Positions 52,633 to 62,115 are shown, numbered from the stretch's first letter. The stretch is 64,000 nt of DNA from Candidatus Electrothrix aestuarii (GCA_032595685.2 CP159373.1:889001-953000), one strand, 5' to 3'. The notes: generated by a model from the letters alone, not told the origin. Numbers and translations: made by a program.

Positions 52633-53031
52633 ATGAAAAAAGAACCTGTCAAACGTTACAGCCAGGCACTTAAACAACAGGTTGTCAGAGAGTACGAAGA
52701 GGGCGTCAGCATATACAGCTTGCGTCAGAAATATGGCATTGGCGCTCACGGCACCGTAGAGCGATGGATTAAGAAGTTTGGCCGTTCCGGTTACCGCGCC
52801 GAGGTTGTGCATATCCAAACGGTTGAAGATCAGCTTGAATTTAAAGCAATGAAAAGCCGGATCAAGGAGCTGGAATCGGCATTGGCACAAAGCGTCCTTG
52901 AAAACCGGATGCTGGAAACCACGATAGAAGTAGCCGATCAATCATTGGGCACTGATATTAAAAAAATTTCGGGAGGAAATTATAACCAGGGCAGCAGCTG
53001 TAAGGCAGATCAGCAGGCAGGCGGCCTGTAA
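52633..53031 (+). CDS. IS3 OrfA (helix-turn-helix/leucine zipper part)
   Basis: This 132-residue DNA-binding half of the transposase starts at ATG 52633 with AGGAGG upstream. The helix-turn-helix contains RYSQALKQQVVREYEEGVS and RQKYGIGAHGTVERWIKKFG. A leucine-zipper-like coiled coil follows (MKSRIKELESALAQSVLENR). The conserved frame joins OrfB near the A7 run at 52960-52966; OrfA reads past it to a stop at 53031. By itself it can act as an inhibitor of transposition. Confidence 0.85.
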   Translation: MKKEPVKRYSQALKQQVVREYEEGVSIYSLRQKYGIGAHGTVERWIKKFGRSGYRAEVVHIQTVEDQLEFKAMKSRIKELESALAQSVLENRMLETTIEVADQSLGTDIKKISGGNYNQGSSCKADQQAGGL

Positions 53032-53839
53032 CTGGTACGGTATCAGTCGGCAGGCATATTACCAGGCATTGCAGCGACAGATGCTCCAGGCAGCCGAAAA
53101 CCAACTCATCGTGGAACTGGTCAGGGCCATCCGCCAGCGTCACCCACGTATGGGCGGACGAAAACTGCATTACGAACTACAGGATTCGATGGCCGCCTTG
53201 GGAATTTCCAGGGGCAGAGACGCATTTTTCAAGCTGTTATCAGCACATAACCTGCTGGTCCCAACCAGACTCAGCCATCGCAAAACCACACATGCTGGCC
53301 TGTGGCGATGCCCCAATCTGTTGATTGATTTAACCATTACCCACGTCCATCAGGCCTGGGTTGGTGACATCACCTATATCACGACCGAGACGGGATTTGT
53401 TTATCTGGCTTTACTGACCGATGTTTTTTCTCGCTTTATTGTCGGCTTCGATCTCTCGTCGTCGCTTGCGGTCGAAGGGTGTGACCGGGCGCTGAAACAG
53501 GCGATAGCACAGGCTGACGGTGCTGATTTGCGTGGCCTGATCCATCATTCGGATCATGGGGTGCAATACACCGCCTGGCTGTACCGGGAGCGATTGCAAA
53601 AGATGGAGATACGTTCCAGCATGGGAGAAGTGGGCAACTGTTACGAAAACGCCTTAGCTGAACGAGTGAATGGAATCTTAAAAGGCGAATATGGCCTTGA
53701 CGACCTTTTCATTGATAAGGAACATGCTCAGAAAGCTGTCCGGGAAGCTGTATGGCTATACAATTATGAACGGCCTCACCTGGCACTCAACTATGGAAAG
53801 CCTGCAGAGATTTATTTTGAGAAAATTGATGTGAAGTAG
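52964..53839 (+). CDS. IS3 OrfB (DDE catalytic part), reached by frameshift at A7
   Basis: The catalytic half is read in the frame one base ahead of OrfA. It begins after TTAAAAAAATTTC and includes ISRQAACNWYGISRQAYYQA upstream of any start codon, so it is made as an OrfAB fusion. The rve core has WVGDITYITTETGFVYLAL (first Asp), HHSDHGVQYTAWLYRERL (second Asp) and GNCYENALAERVNG (Glu). A +1 shift or loss of one A (transcript slippage) would fuse GTDIKK to FREEIIT. The more usual -1 shift in IS3 elements would hit a stop, so this is atypical or a mutation. Confidence 0.75.
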   Translation, partial: KFREEIITRAAAVRQISRQAACNWYGISRQAYYQALQRQMLQAAENQLIVELVRAIRQRHPRMGGRKLHYELQDSMAALGISRGRDAFFKLLSAHNLLVPTRLSHRKTTHAGLWRCPNLLIDLTITHVHQAWVGDITYITTETGFVYLALLTDVFSRFIVGFDLSSSLAVEGCDRALKQAIAQADGADLRGLIHHSDHGVQYTAWLYRERLQKMEIRSSMGEVGNCYENALAERVNGILKGEYGLDDLFIDKEHAQKAVREAVWLYNYERPHLALNYGKPAEIYFEKIDVK

Positions 53840-54005
53840 TTACTATTTTGGTGTCAACATATTTCAGGACTTGACAATTGCGGCATCGCAAAAAAAGACA
53901 CCTACGAATACGCTGAAAAGAAAAAAAATTTATTCATCAGACAGTTGCAGTCTTTTCTGATTCTCCAGAAAAAAGGGCAGCTAAAGAGGAGATAGAGAGA
54001 AAGGT

Positions 54006-54596
54006 TCAAGGTAATTCGGGCTGCATATTATCATAGGCAAGGCATGATGCCACATCAGCAAAGCTCTCATTATGGCCTCTGCAACATTTTCTTTCAGGAC
54101 AATTCACCCCACCAAATACCGCAAAAGGATAGGCCAAATACCCCTGTGAGGAGGGGCCAGCAAGGGCCGGAGAGGGCAACAAACTGCGCATGGGCAAAAT
54201 TTGCAAAACAAACTGTCGCCAATCTTCAGAATAACGAGTTATATTAAAACCGATTCGTGTTACATCGTCCGTCTTTGCCTTCCAACGTGGACGGGCAGCT
54301 AAGGCATAGCTACTACTATTATGAGCTTTATGCCAATCCGTTGACGCAGCAGGCGCTCCGTCCGGCTTGGTTGAAAAGACGAGCCTGTACTCAGGAGCTC
54401 TATGCTCAAAAGGTTTCCGCTCCCATGAAACAGAATTTTTTACCATCAGTTTCGTATTACGACGACAAAATTTCACTCGTAATCCTGTCAGGGAGACATT
54501 CTCAACAACACCGGTATAGAGCAGGTCATTATCGTTGAACTGAACTAAATAGCCGTCCACCCGTAACCGTTTATTTTTTCGTTTTTCGTCTTCCAT
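54006..54596 (-). CDS. PilZ-like c-di-GMP-type regulator
   Basis: The first ~110 residues resemble a PilZ domain: KRKNKRLRVDGYLVQFNDND, GVVENVSLTGLRVKFCRRN, and a following beta-barrel core (PEYRLVFSTK). The RxxxR motif here is KNKRLR and the [D/N]xSxxG motif is ENVSLTG, both usable for c-di-GMP binding. The C-terminal ~55 residues (from SLLPSPALAGPSSQG) look like read-through of low-complexity sequence and share no known domain. The start ATG is followed by a highly charged segment. Monocistronic; convergent with nothing nearby. Confidence 0.7.
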   Translation of the reverse strand: MEDEKRKNKRLRVDGYLVQFNDNDLLYTGVVENVSLTGLRVKFCRRNTKLMVKNSVSWERKPFEHRAPEYRLVFSTKPDGAPAASTDWHKAHNSSSYALAARPRWKAKTDDVTRIGFNITRYSEDWRQFVLQILPMRSLLPSPALAGPSSQGYLAYPFAVFGGVNCPERKCCRGHNESFADVASCLAYDNMQPELP

Positions 54597-54722
54597 GATA
54601 CACCGCCTCCACGTCCTTTCTTCATGTGCTCTTTGTTATACCACCCTTCTTTAAAGAGTGCAATTTATTGAACCGTGTTGTATCATTTTTTACACCACTA
54701 AAATTATCATTCCCAAAAAGCT

Positions 54723-55577
54723 ATGACAGAAGACAAACAATACAGCTGGGACGCTGAAGACTACGAGCAACACTCCTCTGCTCAACAGAGCTGGGCCAGG
54801 GAGCTGATGAAGAAACTGGATCTCCAGGGGCATGAGTCTGTTTTGGATATTGGTTGCGGCGATGGTAAGGTAACAGCAGAAATCGCTGCTCTCCTACCTG
54901 AGGGTGAGGTCCTTGGTATAGACAGTTCCCCAGATATGTTGTATCTGGCCCGGGAAAAATTTTCCTGGTCAACCCATCCCAATCTTTCTTTCCAGGAACG
55001 AGACGCCAAGGACCTGACCTGTGAGGCAGAATTCGATGTTGTTTTCTCCAGCGCAGCCCTTCATTGGGTGCTGGACCATCGTCCGGTCTTAACAGGCATA
55101 AGCAGGGCTCTGAAGCTGGGAGGACGCATACTTTTACAGATGGCTGGCAAAGGAAATGCTGCCTCTGTCATTGCAGTTCTTGATGAACTCCTCCAGTCAG
55201 AAAAATGGCAACCTTATTTTACTGACTTCACCTTCCCCTATGGTTTCTACGGACCTGAACTGTATAAAGCCTGGCTCAGTCAGGCGGGACTGCATCCTAT
55301 CCGGGTTGAACTTATTCCCAAGGATATGTCTTATCCTGATCGGACCGGATTAGAAGGATGGGTACGGACAACCTGGCTGCCCTATACAGAACGAGTCCCG
55401 GTTGAACAAAGAGATGCCTTTATCACTGCGATCGTTGACAAATACCTTGAGGAACATCCCGCAGATAATGAGGGACAGATACATGTAGAGATGGTACGTC
55501 TTGAAGTGGAAGCCTGTCCGGGAAAATACCGGGAAATGAATCTTATTGATCTGCCCAGTCCAACAGACGCTCCATAG
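54723..55577 (+). CDS. Class I SAM-dependent methyltransferase, trans-aconitate-methyltransferase-like
   Basis: This 284-residue protein has the SAM-binding motif VLDIGCGDGKVTAEIA, motif II GEVLGIDSSPDMLYLARE and motif IV FDVVFSSAALHWVLDH. The HWVLDH and RALKLGGRILLQMAGKGN segments are close to trans-aconitate 2-methyltransferase. The substrate cannot be assigned. Its 3' end overlaps the convergent small gene by 35 bp. No obvious operon partner is present. Confidence 0.8.
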   Translation: MTEDKQYSWDAEDYEQHSSAQQSWARELMKKLDLQGHESVLDIGCGDGKVTAEIAALLPEGEVLGIDSSPDMLYLAREKFSWSTHPNLSFQERDAKDLTCEAEFDVVFSSAALHWVLDHRPVLTGISRALKLGGRILLQMAGKGNAASVIAVLDELLQSEKWQPYFTDFTFPYGFYGPELYKAWLSQAGLHPIRVELIPKDMSYPDRTGLEGWVRTTWLPYTERVPVEQRDAFITAIVDKYLEEHPADNEGQIHVEMVRLEVEACPGKYREMNLIDLPSPTDAP

Positions 55578-55908
55578 AGACTCTGGTGAACCAACGGAAA
55601 AAAATAAGGGAATAGGTTGCACCGGAGAGGTACATCCCGAGCATGAAAACAAGATGAGAAAGGCCGTAGACCAGCGGTCCGCCTACTGCGGCGATCCACG
55701 GGTTATGGAGCTTAAGGGCGAGCAGAGCGAAGAGAGCAACCGCAGGCCAACCCAGGACAAAGCTAAAGGCGATGGCAAAGACACCGGCAAGGATGGTCGG
55801 AGTTGGCTTTTCCTTAAAAGCGGAGAGATCTGCCTCTTCCGCAATAGCGGAGCGTACATACGCTGTTGCCCCGATTTTTTTGATCCCCTGCCTGATCATT
55901 TGCCTCAT
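55543..55908 (-). CDS. Small membrane protein, unknown function
   Basis: This 121-residue protein has a short charged N-terminus followed by hydrophobic segments (TILAGVFAIAFSFVLGWPAV, LFALLALKLHNPWIAAVGGP, HLVFMLGMYLSGATYSLIFF). The family is not recognised. It converges on the methyltransferase gene with a 35-bp overlap and is divergent from the GT25 gene. The gene-free 135 bp upstream (55909-56043) may hold promoters for both. Confidence 0.6.
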   Translation of the reverse strand: MRQMIRQGIKKIGATAYVRSAIAEEADLSAFKEKPTPTILAGVFAIAFSFVLGWPAVALFALLALKLHNPWIAAVGGPLVYGLSHLVFMLGMYLSGATYSLIFFRWFTRVSMERLLDWADQ

Positions 55909-56043
55909 ATCGGTTTCAAAAAGTCACGAACTGTGTTCAATTGCGGTATGGTGTTAATTCATTCTGCCGCGCCTTTTCCCCTGCCTTGTTCATCAAGCAT
56001 ACCCTGAAAACAGCCCGGTATTCAACAGAGAATCGTTAAAAAC

Positions 56044-56784
56044 GTGAAACAGACTGTTCCATTGGATTGTTGGGCCTTTTTTGACAAAATTTACTGCATC
56101 TCCTTGCTGGAACGGGAAGACCGAAGGGCCGCAGCCCGCAAGGCCTTTATTACGGTAGGCCTGCTGGAACGAGTTGAGTTTGTTTTGGTGAAAAAGCACC
56201 CTGTCTCCCCGGAGCAGGGCATTTTTGAATCGCACCTGATCTGCCTCCGCAAGGGTCTCCAGGAAAAGGCCAGGACGATGCTCCTCTTTGAGGACGATGT
56301 CTTTTTTCAACGTTTTGATCCCTCAGCCTTGCACAAGGCCTGCACCTCTCTGAAAAAAAAAGACAGGTGGCAAGCCCTGTTTCTTGGCTGTATCAGCAAT
56401 GGCAGCTGGCGAACCAAAGACCGGCATCTTGCCCAAATCCGTTACCGTTGCCTTTCCCATGCCTATGCTGTGCATCATTCCTTTGCAAAACAGCTTATTC
56501 AGGAAGAATGGCAAGGCATCCCCTATGATATGCTCCTGCAGCAATATAATCGCGAGCAACACACGGAAAATTTTTATGCCCTCTATCCGCTCTGCGCCTT
56601 TCAGGGGCTGGAGAGCACGGATAACCAAACCCTGCGCATAGACCAGGCCCGGCGACTCTTGGGCGGCCTGCCCTTTATCCAAAAGATGAACGAGCTGTAC
56701 CAGAATCATAAAGTGCCGCTCCTGCTCTCTCATGCGCTCACGCTCCTCCTGCTTGCTTTGCTTATTTTTTCCCGGAACAAATGA
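56044..56784 (+). CDS. GT25-like glycosyltransferase
   Basis: This 246-residue protein of the LOS/procollagen GT25 group starts at GTG 56044. The N-terminus has YCISLLEREDRRAAARKAF, matching the family's opening. The acidic motif MLLFEDDVFFQRFDP and the SHAYAVHHSFAKQLI segment are typical. A C-terminal hydrophobic helix (LLSHALTLLLLALLIF) could anchor it to the membrane. It overlaps the MMPL gene by 4 bp (ATGA). Sugar and acceptor are unknown. Confidence 0.75.
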   Translation: MKQTVPLDCWAFFDKIYCISLLEREDRRAAARKAFITVGLLERVEFVLVKKHPVSPEQGIFESHLICLRKGLQEKARTMLLFEDDVFFQRFDPSALHKACTSLKKKDRWQALFLGCISNGSWRTKDRHLAQIRYRCLSHAYAVHHSFAKQLIQEEWQGIPYDMLLQQYNREQHTENFYALYPLCAFQGLESTDNQTLRIDQARRLLGGLPFIQKMNELYQNHKVPLLLSHALTLLLLALLIFSRNK

Positions 56785-59700
56785 TCAATTATAAAAATCT
56801 TTTTGTCGTTTCCTGTGTGCTTATCGCCTTGACCATCTTCGGTTTATTGCGTTTACAGATTGATACCGACGTGGTGCGTTCTTTGCCCACCCAGGAAAAA
56901 AGCATTGCCGATGGAATCCAGATCTTTGAACAACATCCCATTCATGACCAGATAGCTATCGACATAAGCTTGATCAAGGCCAATCCAGATCGTCTGGTGA
57001 AAATCGGCAAGGCCCTGGAAGAAAAATTTGAGCAAAGCGGTTTCTTTGCACAAGTGGGTACTGATAGCCTTGGCTCCCTTATTCCTGAGTTGGCCCTCTA
57101 TGCGGCTAAGCACCTTCCCCTGCTTTTTACCGAGAAGGAGCTGAAGGACAAAGTCACGCCCCTCCTGGAACCAGAGCAGATAAATCAACGTCTCCAGAAA
57201 CTGTATCAAGAACTTAGTGGCATGGAGGGGATTGGACAGGCAGAGTTTATGGGACTGGATCCCCTCGGACTTAAAGATCTTATCCTGGCCCGGATGGCTC
57301 CCCTTGCACCCTCGCTCAATTCCCAGTTCTATCAAGGGAGTTTGCTTTCCAAGGATGGGCACCATCTCTTGGTTACAGCTCGCCCCAAGGCTTCCGGCAC
57401 TGACACGGCTTCGGCCCGGCAAATTTCCCAGTTCCTTGGCCAAGTAGAGCAGGAGCTTACCCGGCAATATCCTGAGGAGAAAATACAGCTCACCCCGGTG
57501 GGAGCCTATCGGGCGGCCCTGGATAACGAGGAGATCATTCGCCATGATGTGAATCTTGCTCTCGTGCTCGCCACCCTGGGCATTGCCTTGCTCCTCTATT
57601 TTGCCTTTCCCCGGCCTCTGACCGGACTCCTGGCCTTTGTCCCGGCTCTTGCCGGCACCGGAGTATCGCTCTTTATTTACTCCCTGCTCCATTCCTCCAT
57701 CTCCATCATGGTCTTAGGGTTTGGAGGAGCGTTGATTTCTATTACTGTGGATCACGGCATTGCCTACCTTCTTTTTCTGGACCGCCCCCAGAAAACCAGG
57801 GGCCAAGAGGCCTCCCGAGAGGTACGAGCCATCGCCCTGATGGCGGTTGTCACCTCAGTCTGTGCCTTTCTCATCCTCAGCAGCAGTGGTTTTCCGGTCT
57901 TTGTCCAACTCGGCCAATTTACAGCCCTGGGGATTTTATTTTCCTATCTTTTTGTCCACACTATTTTCCCCCGGCTCTTCCCGAGCATGCCACCTGCGGA
58001 ACATACCCGCTCGCTGCCGCTCCGCCGTTTTGTCGACCGACTCTATGGTACAGGTAAGCCTGGCGCTATTGCGGCCTTGCTGCTCTTTATCTGCTTAGCC
58101 TTTTTTGCCAAGCCCCAGTTTCATGTAGACCTGACCAGCATGAATACCATGTCTACCGAAACCCAGGCTGCGGATGCCCTTTTTACCGAGGTCTGGGGTA
58201 ATATCAATGAACGGGTCATCCTGATGCGTTCTGTTGATTCCCTGACAGAACTTCAAAACGGTAATGACCAGCTCCTTGCCAAGGTGGAAGAGGATACCGC
58301 TCAGGATGTCTTGGCCGGGGCCTTTGTCCCCTCCATGCTTTTTCCAGGACAAGAGCGAGCAAAAGAGAATTTCAGGGCTTGGCATACCTTCTGGAATGAT
58401 GAGCGCGTACAACAGGTCCAGGAGAAGTTTACTCGAATGGGAGAAGAACTCGGTTTTGCTCCCGCAGCCTTTGCGCCTTTTTTTACCCAACTTCAGCAGA
58501 CTGAGATCGTAACTATAAATCCCATAACCATTCCGGAAAAATTTTACGAACTCCTGGGGATCAGGCACAACAGTGAGCGAACAGGCTTACTTCAGTTTCT
58601 CACCCTCATCCCCGGAAAAAACTACACGGCTCAGGAGGCGGTGCAACGCTATGGACAGGATGCCAGCTTCTTTGATGCAAAGTATTTTACAGCGCGCCTG
58701 GCAGAGATTCTTTTTTCCACCTTTCGCAAGATGCTGGTGATCATTGCCCTCAGTATCGTGCTCCTCCTGGCCTTGTTCTATCTTGATCTGCGCCAGACCC
58801 TGTTTACCCTCTTACCGCCCTTTTTCGCCTATATCTGCACCCTAGGAACCTTGCACCTGATTGGACACCCTCTGGACATTCCCGCACTCATGCTCTCCAT
58901 CGTGATCCTGGGTATGGGAGTAGATTATTCTGTCTTCTGCGTTCGGGCTCATCAACGTTACCAGGATATCGCCCATCCTTCCTATGCCTTGGTACGAACT
59001 GCTGTGTTTATGGCAGGAGCATCTACCCTGATCGGCTTCGGGGTGCTTTGCTTTGCCGAGCACGCTGTCCTGCGCAGCATTGGTATTGCCTCCTTTCTCG
59101 GCATCGGATATTCGTTGCTCGGTACCTTCCTGCTCTTACCGCCCTTGCTGGATCGCTTTCTTTTTTCTCAGCAACAGGAAGGAACTGAGGAGAGAAAAAA
59201 CATGGACGTAGAAGCCCGTGTTCGCCACAGATACAGAACGCTGGAGGCCTACACCAGGATGTTTGCCCGATTTAAACTACGCTACGACCCGATGTTTGCC
59301 GACCTGCCTACCATGCTGGCCTATAAACAAGGAGAGATCAAAACCGTTATTGATATTGGCTGCGGCTACGGGGTACCAGCCTGCTGGTGCCTTGAAAAAT
59401 ACCCCGGAGCTGTGATCTATGGTATTGATCCTGATTCTGAACGGGTACGCTCTGCCACCATCGCCTTTGCCGGACAAGGCAAGGCTATTTGCGGTTACGC
59501 CCCTGAACTCCCTCCCACGCCTTCTCCTGCCGATCTGGTTCTTTTACTGGATATGTTCCATTACCTGGATGATGAAACCGCAGCCGCAGTACTCCACAAC
59601 AGCTTTGAGGCCCTTGATAAAAACGGCTTACTGGTAACTCGTTTTGTTATCCGGCCCGTGGGTAAACTTTCGTGGAATTGGTATCTGGAAGACTGGCGAA

Positions 59701-59861
59701 TCAAATCATCAGGAGGTCGGGCCTATTATCGCCCCGCCAACAGAATGGCTGAGTTTATGCGCCAAGCTGGTTTTACGGTGGTTTATAATGAAGTATCAGC
59801 AGTGAATCGAGAACTGATCTGGCTGACAGGGAAAAAGGAAGAAGGTGGCGTTAAGGAATGA
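56781..59861 (+). CDS. MMPL/RND exporter fused to a SAM methyltransferase
   Basis: This 1026-residue protein has two parts. Residues 1-800 form an MMPL/RND-type transporter: an N-terminal helix (FVVSCVLIALTIFGLLRL), a large periplasmic loop, a membrane cluster containing LGFGGALISITVDHGIAYLL, a second periplasmic loop, and a second cluster with LSIVILGMGVDYSVFCVRAH. From about residue 808 a class I methyltransferase follows, with motif I TVIDIGCGYGVPACWCL (near 856), then GIDPDSERVRSA and VLLLDMFHYLDDE. An internal ATG at 59202 (codon 808) has GAGGAG nine bases upstream and could make the methyltransferase alone. It is coupled to the GT25 gene, suggesting lipid or glycolipid modification and export. 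Confidence 0.85.
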   Translation: MINYKNLFVVSCVLIALTIFGLLRLQIDTDVVRSLPTQEKSIADGIQIFEQHPIHDQIAIDISLIKANPDRLVKIGKALEEKFEQSGFFAQVGTDSLGSLIPELALYAAKHLPLLFTEKELKDKVTPLLEPEQINQRLQKLYQELSGMEGIGQAEFMGLDPLGLKDLILARMAPLAPSLNSQFYQGSLLSKDGHHLLVTARPKASGTDTASARQISQFLGQVEQELTRQYPEEKIQLTPVGAYRAALDNEEIIRHDVNLALVLATLGIALLLYFAFPRPLTGLLAFVPALAGTGVSLFIYSLLHSSISIMVLGFGGALISITVDHGIAYLLFLDRPQKTRGQEASREVRAIALMAVVTSVCAFLILSSSGFPVFVQLGQFTALGILFSYLFVHTIFPRLFPSMPPAEHTRSLPLRRFVDRLYGTGKPGAIAALLLFICLAFFAKPQFHVDLTSMNTMSTETQAADALFTEVWGNINERVILMRSVDSLTELQNGNDQLLAKVEEDTAQDVLAGAFVPSMLFPGQERAKENFRAWHTFWNDERVQQVQEKFTRMGEELGFAPAAFAPFFTQLQQTEIVTINPITIPEKFYELLGIRHNSERTGLLQFLTLIPGKNYTAQEAVQRYGQDASFFDAKYFTARLAEILFSTFRKMLVIIALSIVLLLALFYLDLRQTLFTLLPPFFAYICTLGTLHLIGHPLDIPALMLSIVILGMGVDYSVFCVRAHQRYQDIAHPSYALVRTAVFMAGASTLIGFGVLCFAEHAVLRSIGIASFLGIGYSLLGTFLLLPPLLDRFLFSQQQEGTEERKNMDVEARVRHRYRTLEAYTRMFARFKLRYDPMFADLPTMLAYKQGEIKTVIDIGCGYGVPACWCLEKYPGAVIYGIDPDSERVRSATIAFAGQGKAICGYAPELPPTPSPADLVLLLDMFHYLDDETAAAVLHNSFEALDKNGLLVTRFVIRPVGKLSWNWYLEDWRIKSSGGRAYYRPANRMAEFMRQAGFTVVYNEVSAVNRELIWLTGKKEEGGVKE

Positions 59862-60599
59862 TCAGTCCCCTTTCCTGATATTTTTTTTTCTAAGCAGCCC
59901 TATCAGCTTCTTTGCCAGCAAGGGAAAAACACCAAGCAGGGCAAAGGAAAACAGTAGTCCTGGGGATAAAATCCCGCTTGCTGACTCTATCTTACCGAGT
60001 TGGGTACCCGCATTCACATAGACTAACGTTCCCGGAATCATACCGATTTGACTGACCAGAAAAAAGACTGCTGTACGGATAGAAGTTAAGCCCATAACCA
60101 GATTAATAATAAAAAAGGGAAAAACGGGCACGAGACGCAGGGAAAAGAGATAGAAGGCCCCATCCTGCTCAATGCCCTTATTGATGGCTGTGAGCTTTTC
60201 CCCGAAGCGACGCTTGATAGCATCCCGCAGAAGAAAGCGTGACGCGAGAAAGGCAAGGGTTGCCCCGATAGTACTGGCAAAAGAAACCAGCAAAAAACCA
60301 AGCCACAGCCCGAACAGAGCACCACCGCCCAAGCTCATGATAACAGCTCCTGGTAAAGACAGGGCCGTGACCAAAATATAGAGTAGCATATACGCTGCAA
60401 TGGTGAACAATTGATGTTCGTTGTAGAAATCCTGCAAAATTTGACGACTGGACTTGAGGGAGGCTAAACTCAGATATTGTTGTCCGTCAAAAACAAGAAA
60501 AAGAAACACAAGAACTACTACGATCAGCAGAAGGGTAAGTTTCGCGTAGACTTTCTTCTTCGAAGAAGGGGGTTGTGCTGTCGCGGGGGAATCAGTCAT
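59862..60599 (-). CDS. TVP38/TMEM64 (VTT/DedA-like) membrane protein
   Basis: This 245-residue inner-membrane protein has an N-terminal helix (LTLLLIVVVLVFLFLVF). The VTT core includes LSLPGAVIMSLGGGALFGLW and the signature FLASRFLLRDAIKRRFGEKL, then LVPVFPFFIINLVMGLT. The family is related to SNARE-associated/DedA proteins and includes phospholipid scramblases. The stop codon abuts the end of the convergent MMPL fusion gene. A 19-bp gap separates it from the AraC gene upstream, so it may be in the same transcript. Confidence 0.85.
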   Translation of the reverse strand: MTDSPATAQPPSSKKKVYAKLTLLLIVVVLVFLFLVFDGQQYLSLASLKSSRQILQDFYNEHQLFTIAAYMLLYILVTALSLPGAVIMSLGGGALFGLWLGFLLVSFASTIGATLAFLASRFLLRDAIKRRFGEKLTAINKGIEQDGAFYLFSLRLVPVFPFFIINLVMGLTSIRTAVFFLVSQIGMIPGTLVYVNAGTQLGKIESASGILSPGLLFSFALLGVFPLLAKKLIGLLRKKNIRKGD

Positions 60600-60618
60600 A
60601 TATCCTCTTGGTTTCTTC

Positions 60619-61644
60619 CTACATCATCTCTTTCCTCGCTTCGGCAGGAGTCCTTCCTGACCAGCGCTTAAAAGCCTTTCTAAAGCCCCGGTCGCTCTCA
60701 AATCCCAACCGGAAAGCCACTTCATCCACACTGAGGCGTTGATCAGCCAGCATGCCCATCGCATTCACATACCGCACTTCCTCCAGTAGTTTACGCACCT
60801 TGATATCAGGGGGCACGCGACGTTGCAAGGTACTGAGGCTCATCCCCATACTGCGGGCAAGCCCGGAGACTGAATAGTCACCTTTGATGGCATTTTTCAT
60901 AATAGCCTTGCGGACATCGGCAGCTTCATCAGCCTTTTCCAAACCGAGTTCCTGACGGAGCCGGAGCAGGCGTTGCTCCAGAGAACTGCGGCTTTCAGGG
61001 GTCCCGCGCCTGTTGAGCACATCTAGCTTTTTAGCATTTAACACCAGGGCATTGCAATCAGATTGAAAGCGAACCGGCACATTAAAAGTCTCTTCATAGG
61101 CTTTAGCTTTTCCTCGGGCCTTATGGCGAAATTCCACGCGAGAAAGGAGCCCCTCTCCAAAACAATCCCGCACGATCCTTGTTCCCAGTCCTAAACCAAT
61201 CTCCTGACTGATCCCCTTAACCACCTGATCAAGCGGTTGCTCCGTACAGAGAAAGATCTCCCTACTGCTGCTTTCAACAACCTCTATTTTCAGGCGATCC
61301 GCAAGCAGGTCGCTGTTGCCTGCAAACATTTCCACCATAGACTTAGCATCCGGCGCCCGGAGCAAGAGCCGACCAGGAGTGCCAAAATAGGAGAGCGGTG
61401 CGAGCTGGGCCAATTCCAGAGGAATATTTCTATCAGGAAATTCCTTGACCAGAAGATTAAAAAATTTCTCAAAAAAATCTTCTGGAAGGTATTGCTCTGG
61501 ATCCATGAGAAGAGCGGGATCAATACCGGTCTCCTTACTGATACGCTCTACAGAGAGCCCGACATAGGCAGCAAATAAAACCGCGACACTCCCCATACTG
61601 CCAAGAATACGACCTTTGGATGAGGACTGGGAGGAAGAAGACAT
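60619..61644 (-). CDS. AraC-family transcriptional regulator
   Basis: This 341-residue regulator has a C-terminal AraC helix-turn-helix pair: YSVSGLARSMGMSLSTLQRR and SVDEVAFRLGFESDRGFRKA, followed by FKRWSGRTPAEARK. The N-terminal ~220 residues match the Arabinose_bd/OruR-type ligand domain (LELAQLAPLSYFGTPGRLLL). GAGGTG lies seven bases before ATG 61644, better than the GTG upstream. It is followed on the same strand by the TVP38 gene. A plausible operator is the dyad at 61844-61863. Confidence 0.86.
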   Translation of the reverse strand: MSSSSQSSSKGRILGSMGSVAVLFAAYVGLSVERISKETGIDPALLMDPEQYLPEDFFEKFFNLLVKEFPDRNIPLELAQLAPLSYFGTPGRLLLRAPDAKSMVEMFAGNSDLLADRLKIEVVESSSREIFLCTEQPLDQVVKGISQEIGLGLGTRIVRDCFGEGLLSRVEFRHKARGKAKAYEETFNVPVRFQSDCNALVLNAKKLDVLNRRGTPESRSSLEQRLLRLRQELGLEKADEAADVRKAIMKNAIKGDYSVSGLARSMGMSLSTLQRRVPPDIKVRKLLEEVRYVNAMGMLADQRLSVDEVAFRLGFESDRGFRKAFKRWSGRTPAEARKEMM

Positions 61645-62115
61645 AGTAATCACCTCGCAACGAATAATGGTTCTTTATTGTCTAAACCTGACCACAGAGC
61701 TCTTCTTTTTAAAATGTATTTAACATAAAGGCTATATTAATTTTTACAAATACACACGTAGAGAAAAACTAGAAGGACTTTCTTATTATCCAAAAAAATA
61801 CTTATCATTGAAGATAAGCAGAGGATCAGGGGTTTTTATATAAAGTGTATATTATACAACACTATAAAGTCAATAATTATTCTCAATAATAACAAAACGA
61901 CTCCCCCGCAAGAAACTCTTCTAAAAACAAAACCACGGTCGACTTTTCACCCTTTTTATTCTTCAAGACAAAACGAATCAACAGCTCCTACAAGAAAATT
62001 TTACAAATCCCTTTGCTGCACACTTGACTTTATCCCCAAAAAGAAGAAGTAATAAAAATTACCCTTCCTGCCGGAATCCCGGTGAACATTCATCACTACA
62101 AGATGTTATAAAAAC
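61645..62115. other. A+T-rich divergent intergenic region with a dyad
   Basis: No gene is present. A 5-bp dyad, AGTGT (61844-61848) and ACACT (61859-61863), lies inside TATAAAGTGT...ACACTATAAAG, giving an extended palindrome suited to a dimeric regulator. The sequence is very A+T-rich. TTGACT (about 62026) without a good -10 is the only -35-like box I see before the gene at 62116. The AraC gene and that gene probably share this region. Confidence 0.4.

Larger units (their letters stand above)
52579..53876 (+). mobile_element. IS3-family insertion sequence with TIRs and 3-bp TSD
   Basis: The left end TGACCCGTCCTGAATATAG (then TTGACAC, to 52604) pairs imperfectly with the right end (53851-53876), where the reverse complement reads TGTCAAGTCCTGAAATATG. 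ATT flanks both ends (52576-52578, 53877-53879), matching the 3-bp duplication typical of IS3-family members. The element is 1298 bp and holds orfA and orfB. It lies between cmk and the PilZ gene and breaks no gene. Confidence 0.9.

Noticed and set aside
59187-59204. Separate methyltransferase gene instead of a fusion
   Set aside because: The reading frame from the transporter is uninterrupted, so one CDS is reported. The internal start is kept as a finding only.
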